Assembly (NCBI RefSeq): GCF_026914265.1
Contig: NC_069126.1
Location: 75,519,232 to 75,583,231 of the forward strand
Length of the DNA: 64,000 nucleotides
Reading direction: 5' to 3'
Source: Mya arenaria
Taxonomy: Eukaryota > Mollusca > Bivalvia > Myida > Myidae
Every line of letters begins with the position of its first letter. Position 1 is the first letter of the stretch. The translations under genes were made by a program, and so were the position numbers. The notes beneath the pieces were generated by a model. It was not told where the DNA came from and ran no database searches. It was given only the letters and a program-made list of their open reading frames with translations. Shown one piece after another: positions 46,719 through 64,000 of this stretch.

Positions 46719-48284
46719 GAAAAATATCAAACTCATTCAGATAAGAATGAACAAGGAATATTAGTTTTAGATTTAAAAGGCTTTGATTTTGATACTTTAG
46801 TTTTCCACCCAACAAAAAACATTAAGTGGGGCATGTTGTAAACAATAACATTTCAAAGTAACCATCAAATTTGTTATCTTTTCTACTTACTCCAAGGGAG
46901 CGGATATCTTTTAAAATGAATTTTGTCACTTCAACTGTATACTCGAAATGTTATTTTTACATACAACCCATCGTGTAGGTACAGGCTAATTCCACATAGC
47001 TTATCATTAAGCCATGTGAAGAAATATTGTTATCAGTTACCTACGTCATTTATTTCAATACCAATTATCAGGTTTAGTTTTAGGAATTTCCGCAATTAAA
47101 ACTACTTGGGTAAGAATAGTTGCTGCTACAAACCATACCTCTGTCATTTGAAAAAGAAACTAGGAAGCAATTGCTCATTTCAAGTGAATATGGCCCTGCT
47201 GAAAAATTCTGTGGATGAGCTATGCTAGATGGTCTAAACAACATGTCACTTATTATAATATTTATTCAAACTAAATTATTACATTTCAATAGTATGCAAC
47301 TGAATGTATTTGTTTACAAAAATATTAAAACAAAACAAGAAGTATCTTTAAAGGGATAAGCTATTGGTTTTGGACTAAAAAACAAGTTTCCCTTAAATGC
47401 ATTAGGAATTTATATTTAATTTATGTAACAAAAATGTGGGGCATAATACAAGGATGAAACAAAGCATGACCGTATCACATCAAAACAATCAAGTCCGAAA
47501 CAAATGTGAATACTATTTAAGCGTTTCGCTCGTTGTGTTTACCCTTACGCCAACATTAAACTAAAATCATTACATATCTTTGAGCCAGTAGACATTGTTA
47601 CACACCGCACACGCATGTACGATAAAGAAGGTCATGCTTAGCATCACCGAGGCAGAGGACTCACTCGTAAAATCATCCCTTTATCAAAAAGTGAATAAAA
47701 TTATTGTTGCATTTCAATAGGTAGCAACTACATACATAATTTTACAATATAAGGTACAAGAGGAAGTGCATTATTTTATAAAACTGAAATTACTAAGCAT
47801 TTTGACATCTGAAAACAACACCGCAAGCACAATTTGATGTAAATTTACAAAACTGCGAGTTCTACATTAAGCACAAATCGAAACTGTCAGGTATGCAAGA
47901 AAAAAGATCAATCATATGGTTCATTTATTATTCTTTTTCACCATTGATATAGATATATTGCTTTACTTTAGATTAGTTAGTAGTATTTTAATGCATCTGT
48001 AATTCGCGTAGCCGTTTTGTAAAATGATTATTGGTCATAAAGATAACAAAACAATGACAAATCATTAACATATACTAGTATAAGCGGATTCCTGATACGA
48101 TGGCGCCATACAAATGTCGCGTTTGAAAATGACCGCTTAAACATAGGTACTTTGTTGATTCTCGTATAATTTGTTTAGTATGCATCTTAATATATCATTG
48201 TTTTTAACCTGTGTAGTATTTTCTAACCCTGCTGTCGATATGAAGAACAAAATGTTTCAAGTGATGCATTGTATGTCTTCGCAA

Positions 48285-48420
48285 GTCAAGTCAAGTACAC
48301 TTTATCAGTATAGAAATGAAAACTATAAACCCTGTGAAGAGGCACAATGAAAATGCCTAAACGAACTGAACGAGTAAAACAAACGTACACACACTGCAAA
48401 CAGACGACACATACTTCAAA
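48285..48420 (-). repeat. CTAAACGGGG repeat type, inverted copy c
   Basis: On the minus strand ATTGTGCCTCTTCACAGGG followed by TTTATAG resembles the core of copies a and b, and the flanking GT-rich stretch (TTTGCAGTGTGTGTACG) resembles the head of copy a. Confidence 0.4.
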
Positions 48421-49076
48421 CTAAAGTTTTCAAAAGATACTGTGATTTACCGTACATGCCATGTACCTTGACATATTTGTAAGAAAATAACATGCGTTTG
48501 TACCAGAAATACGAACGGATTAACAAAGGTATGTCGTTATTTGCGGTCGTTGTCCGAAAAGTTTTGACATTTTGGAAAATTCATGTTGTGGGCGCTTAAT
48601 CCTTACATTTGTCTAAACATTTATCAATATGTTCGAAACACAAACTCATTCAAACCTTGTGTATTTAATTTATTATGGCTTTTGACCAATACTATTTGGA
48701 ACGACAAAAATGACTAGGTTTTGACAAGTATCAAAGATGTTATTTTGTCCAGCAAGGTTTTTTCTGCTGATTTGTAATAAAACATTGAACGTGAACATTA
48801 TTCGAACTATTATTTATTTCAAGAAAATACATTGAAACACATGTAATACATACAGCATAAACTCAATGGGTGACATATTAAACATGCATTCTAAACAATT
48901 CAGCAGTGAGCCTTAGATAAATATATATATATTTAGATGTGATTTAAGGCATTGTCTGATCAGAACAAAAGAAATATGCTTATGATAAAAATGTACAGTA
49001 GCTTTTTTTAATAGTAATTTTATACAAACATTTATACCTATTACATCAATATTTCGGAAAATATGCAAAATGAAGT

Positions 49077-51283
49077 TCAAATGTCACAGTTTATAGAAAT
49101 GTTCAAAGGGGTACAAAATTCTAAATGGTTCAAACACAGTGCGTTAAACTGTGATTTCTTCAAGTCAGCAATGTAGCCAGCAGCGATTTCATCTTTATCC
49201 TTTTGGCAGTCCTTAAAGCTGACTTCTGTTTGGGATCCACTGGCTGGAAGGATACCTGAAGAAATCGAAAGAATAACTTTAGAAATGAAAATATACTAGT
49301 TGTGTATATTACATCAGTCTAACAGAAATATTTTCCATATTTTACTAAAAAGTATGATATTGTGGCTTCGATGGTGAACTTAATTATATATCAAAATTTA
49401 ATCCATTACATTCGTTTATTTATGAGGCTCACCTTTCAGTATGCATTCCCTAAGTTGAGTCGAAGGACTCCACATACCAGTCGCTCCGCAATTGACAATA
49501 TGTTGCGCCGTAAAACCAGGCGGTAATGCAAACCCATCGTAGCAGTAATACTTGCACATTGTAGCGTACTCTGTCTGCCATCCATTACAAGCAACCAATC
49601 CATTCTTCGGGGCTTGCAGTTTTGGACATGGATGTGCTATGGATGAAGTAATAAACACGGTTGTTAAAATGAAGGTAATGAATACAAATCAATACAAAAA
49701 ATACTGCGACAAATTTGAGTATGATCACATTCCTCTATTTTATTACTAAACTTATCTTGATACATACGTTTAACGGAGATTTGGAATGAACACGCTGTCT
49801 TTAATCCGTTTGAGGGTTTCTACGCTGTGTACTGAACAGTATAAACGCCCCATGGGAATTCATAAGTGCTTATGGGATAGTTTTTTGTGACCTTGACTTC
49901 AAACCCATGAGGGTCATAAAACGTTGGTTCCATCCATGTCTGAGTACTCGTCATTTGAGATACAATAATGGTTCTGTCATCGGGGCATGCATCAAGTTCA
50001 GGTGACTGAATATCTCAAAACGACAATTATGTACAAACGATAAAATCTGTGGAATGGTTTAATCTAGATACACATACTACAATTTTTAAACATATTTCTG
50101 GTTGGCAAAATATTTCATTAAAATGCATTTGACGATTAGTAGGCGATACTACTGTTTCAACAGCCAACGAAATGAAGTTTAATTTGCAGGTGACGCATTG
50201 ATGTTTACATATTTGAAAATATTTTGCTTATTTTGCTGGGTTAAAATTTAAAAAAAATCTATAATGTATAAGAATACCACGGTGATTAGTACTGAAACTG
50301 ATTAAATTTGGACTAATAAACACAATAATATTCCAGAACAATATGCTCACCGATCTCACAATTCTTCCCAGTCCACCCTTTATTACAAGTGCAGAAATAA
50401 TCTCCGAGCAAATTGGTGCAAACTACTCCATTTAAACAAGGGCTACTTTTGCACGAAACAGCGTCTGTAAGGGGTTTTGTTACATTCCATTTGTCAATAA
50501 TAAGTTCTCCTGAAATTGTAAACAAGGCAGGCCTAAATATAATAAACTAGTTTTCGGATGACAGTTTAAACACCATAACTTACATTCACATCTCGGTAAC
50601 GACCCAGTCCAATAACCATTTTCGTTACATGTTCGTACAGATGCGGAAGGAGCGGTCATGTTGTAATCGGTATCGCAATGGTATGCAATCATTTTGTTGT
50701 AGTTGAAATCATTGCCCGTAATTGACCCGTGGCTGATACTGCTCGGTGTTCCACATGAAACAACTGAAAATTTATTATCGAAAACAAATCAATCGATAAT
50801 TATTGCGCTATCGCTTTATTTAGAACGAGGAGCTACAAAGTTAAGTCAGTTTATGAATGAATAGTTACATATGATATATTCTCTTTTGTTAAAGTGTGAA
50901 TTAAAATGCAAATACTTCAACTTATTCGTACTTTGCTCACAACAGGATCCTTTTGTGCCTTTTTGGCATTTGCAGTAGGAATACTGTTTATCAAAAGTTC
51001 CACCGTTATTGCACTGGGTATTGCATTGTCTTGCTTCTTGGCCAAGATTATTGGTAGCACAATTTGAAAACTTATCGCATCCGGGTTTGTCTAGTGACCA
51101 TACGCGACGCTCTCTCCTCTGATAGCCTCCTCCGCAGGTTTTTGTGCATTTCGACCATGATTGCCAAGACTCCCAGCGACATTCACATACACTCCAAGTA
51201 GAAGCTATTCCTGCGAATGTTATGCGAACATTTGAATTGAAAAGACACACAGCAAACATAGAAAGAAAAGTAATTTTACCCAT
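49077..51283 (-). pseudogene. R2: short relative of R1/R3, probably truncated or decaying
   Basis: Exons on the minus strand: 50932-51283 (signal peptide, TSP1 with WESWQSWSKCTKTCGGG, and an EGF-like CNNGGTFDKQYSYCKC), 50584-50763 (sushi), 50351-50509 (EGF), 49768-50013 (HYR), 49433-49636 (sushi) and 49077-49255 (start of a furin module). All junctions are GT..AG and phase 1. Three terminations are seen: the sushi/EGF junction codon reads T|GA, the HYR exon has an in-frame TAG after VQYTA, and the last exon ends at I-N-C-D-I, just before the place where R1 and R3 have their furin site. If translated from its Met, it could give a secreted protein of about 178 residues (TSP1, EGF-like, sushi). 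AATAAA (minus) lies near 48813. It may be a pseudogene or a truncated secreted form. Confidence 0.7.
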
Positions 51284-51506
51284 CGTAATCTTTAACGGAT
51301 TGCAGTTTTAGCCTGACTGTTTATATTACGATCCATTTGAGAAACGTTTGAAAGCTTTAAATATATCTTATCTGTTCAACCAATAAAAAAGGTCTAGCAG
51401 CCAATGGAACGTTTCACCCGATACATAAACTCAACTTTGATAAAGCTCGATCAGACGCATACAAACGTATACGATGTCGACTTAAATGTATGTTCCTTGT
51501 GATAAG
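51284..51506. promoter_or_regulatory. Shared divergent promoter region of R2 and R3
   Basis: Only 223 bases separate the start codons of R2 (minus) and R3 (plus). Within it are two CCAAT boxes (51380 and 51401), an AT-rich TATA-like ATATATTTAAAG read on the minus strand at about 51356-51367 suited to R2, a weaker ATACATAAAC at 51421 suited to R3, and GATA motifs on both sides (AGATAAG on minus at 51367-51373, GATAAG on plus at 51501). The arrangement suggests joint regulation. Confidence 0.6.

Positions 51507-64000
<12,494 letters not shown>

Larger units (their letters stand above)
45790..48800. other. Intergenic DNA between R1 and R2, with repeats
   Basis: Contains the upstream region of R1, one copy of the CTAAACGGGG repeat (about 46205-46305), an orphan open stretch at about 46495-46718, and an inverted copy of the same repeat type at about 48285-48420. 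No further gene recognised. Confidence 0.5.

Noticed and set aside
50510-50583. Alternative splice sites that would avoid the T|GA stop between the R2 sushi and EGF exons
   Set aside because: The other AG or GT sites in this 74-base intron either also give a stop or leave the EGF frame.
33797-51283. R1 and R2 as one continuous gene
   Set aside because: R1 has its own signal-peptide exon at 45736-45789, R2 ends in a stop at 49077 with a likely poly(A) signal, and the 3.3 kb between them has no linking exon that I can see.

Overview
The window looks like a bivalve mollusc (or closely related lophotrochozoan) nuclear genome. It is AT-rich, has short exons in long introns with GT..AG junctions, carries a decayed IAP-type RING fragment (IAP genes are greatly expanded in bivalves), and holds long cell-surface genes built from sushi, HYR, EGF, TSP1, LamG/pentraxin-like and GCC2/GCC3 modules. 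All gene models were built by hand from splice signals and reading phase; none was checked against transcripts or databases.

Left part (1-33 kb): four tiny three-exon genes lie head-to-tail on the + strand at 3.7-4.9, 7.6-9.2, 18.1-18.9 and 27.1-28.0 kb (A, B, C, D). Each encodes a 75-105 residue protein with one membrane helix and no signal peptide. C and D have identical coding-exon lengths (27/43/200 nt) and are clear duplicates; A and B share the layout but are far diverged. The space between them is filled by mobile and repetitive DNA: a decayed IAP RING pseudogene (10.3 kb), a fossil LTR-retroelement (about 12.1-14.9 kb), an SGNH-hydrolase fragment (15.4-15.8 kb), a decayed Tc1/mariner transposase (20.4-20.8 kb), a 5'-truncated LINE with a long open frame (23.2-26.4 kb) and a short repeat family starting ATGAAAACTACAG.

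Right part (33.6-64 kb): three related modular surface-protein genes. R1 (33.8-45.8 kb, minus strand, 27 exons, about 1490 residues) and R3 (51.5 kb to beyond the right edge, plus strand, 24 exons seen) are collinear paralogs with the order: signal peptide, sushi-like module, short basic/hydrophobic exon, split HYR, two sushi, HYR, two sushi, a furin-site module, two GCC2/GCC3, three LamG-like exons, EGF, TSP1, sushi, a second furin-type module, GCC2/GCC3. R1 then ends in a juxtamembrane exon, a transmembrane exon and a cytoplasmic tail; those exons of R3 would lie outside the window. R2 (49.1-51.3 kb, minus) is a shorter relative (signal peptide, TSP1, EGF, sushi, EGF, HYR, sushi, truncated furin module) whose start codon is only 223 bp from that of R3, so the two share a divergent promoter region.

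The most notable observations are: the tandem family of tiny membrane proteins; the repeated cysteine module with a conserved R-K/R-K-R furin site, seen five times; a 29-bp minisatellite just after an R3 exon that repeats the splice donor about 16 times; and reading-frame lesions in all three surface genes (TAG at a conserved TSP1 tryptophan in R3, a one-base frameshift in HYR2 of R1, several stops in R2), each in or beside exons whose symmetric phase would let skipping restore the frame.
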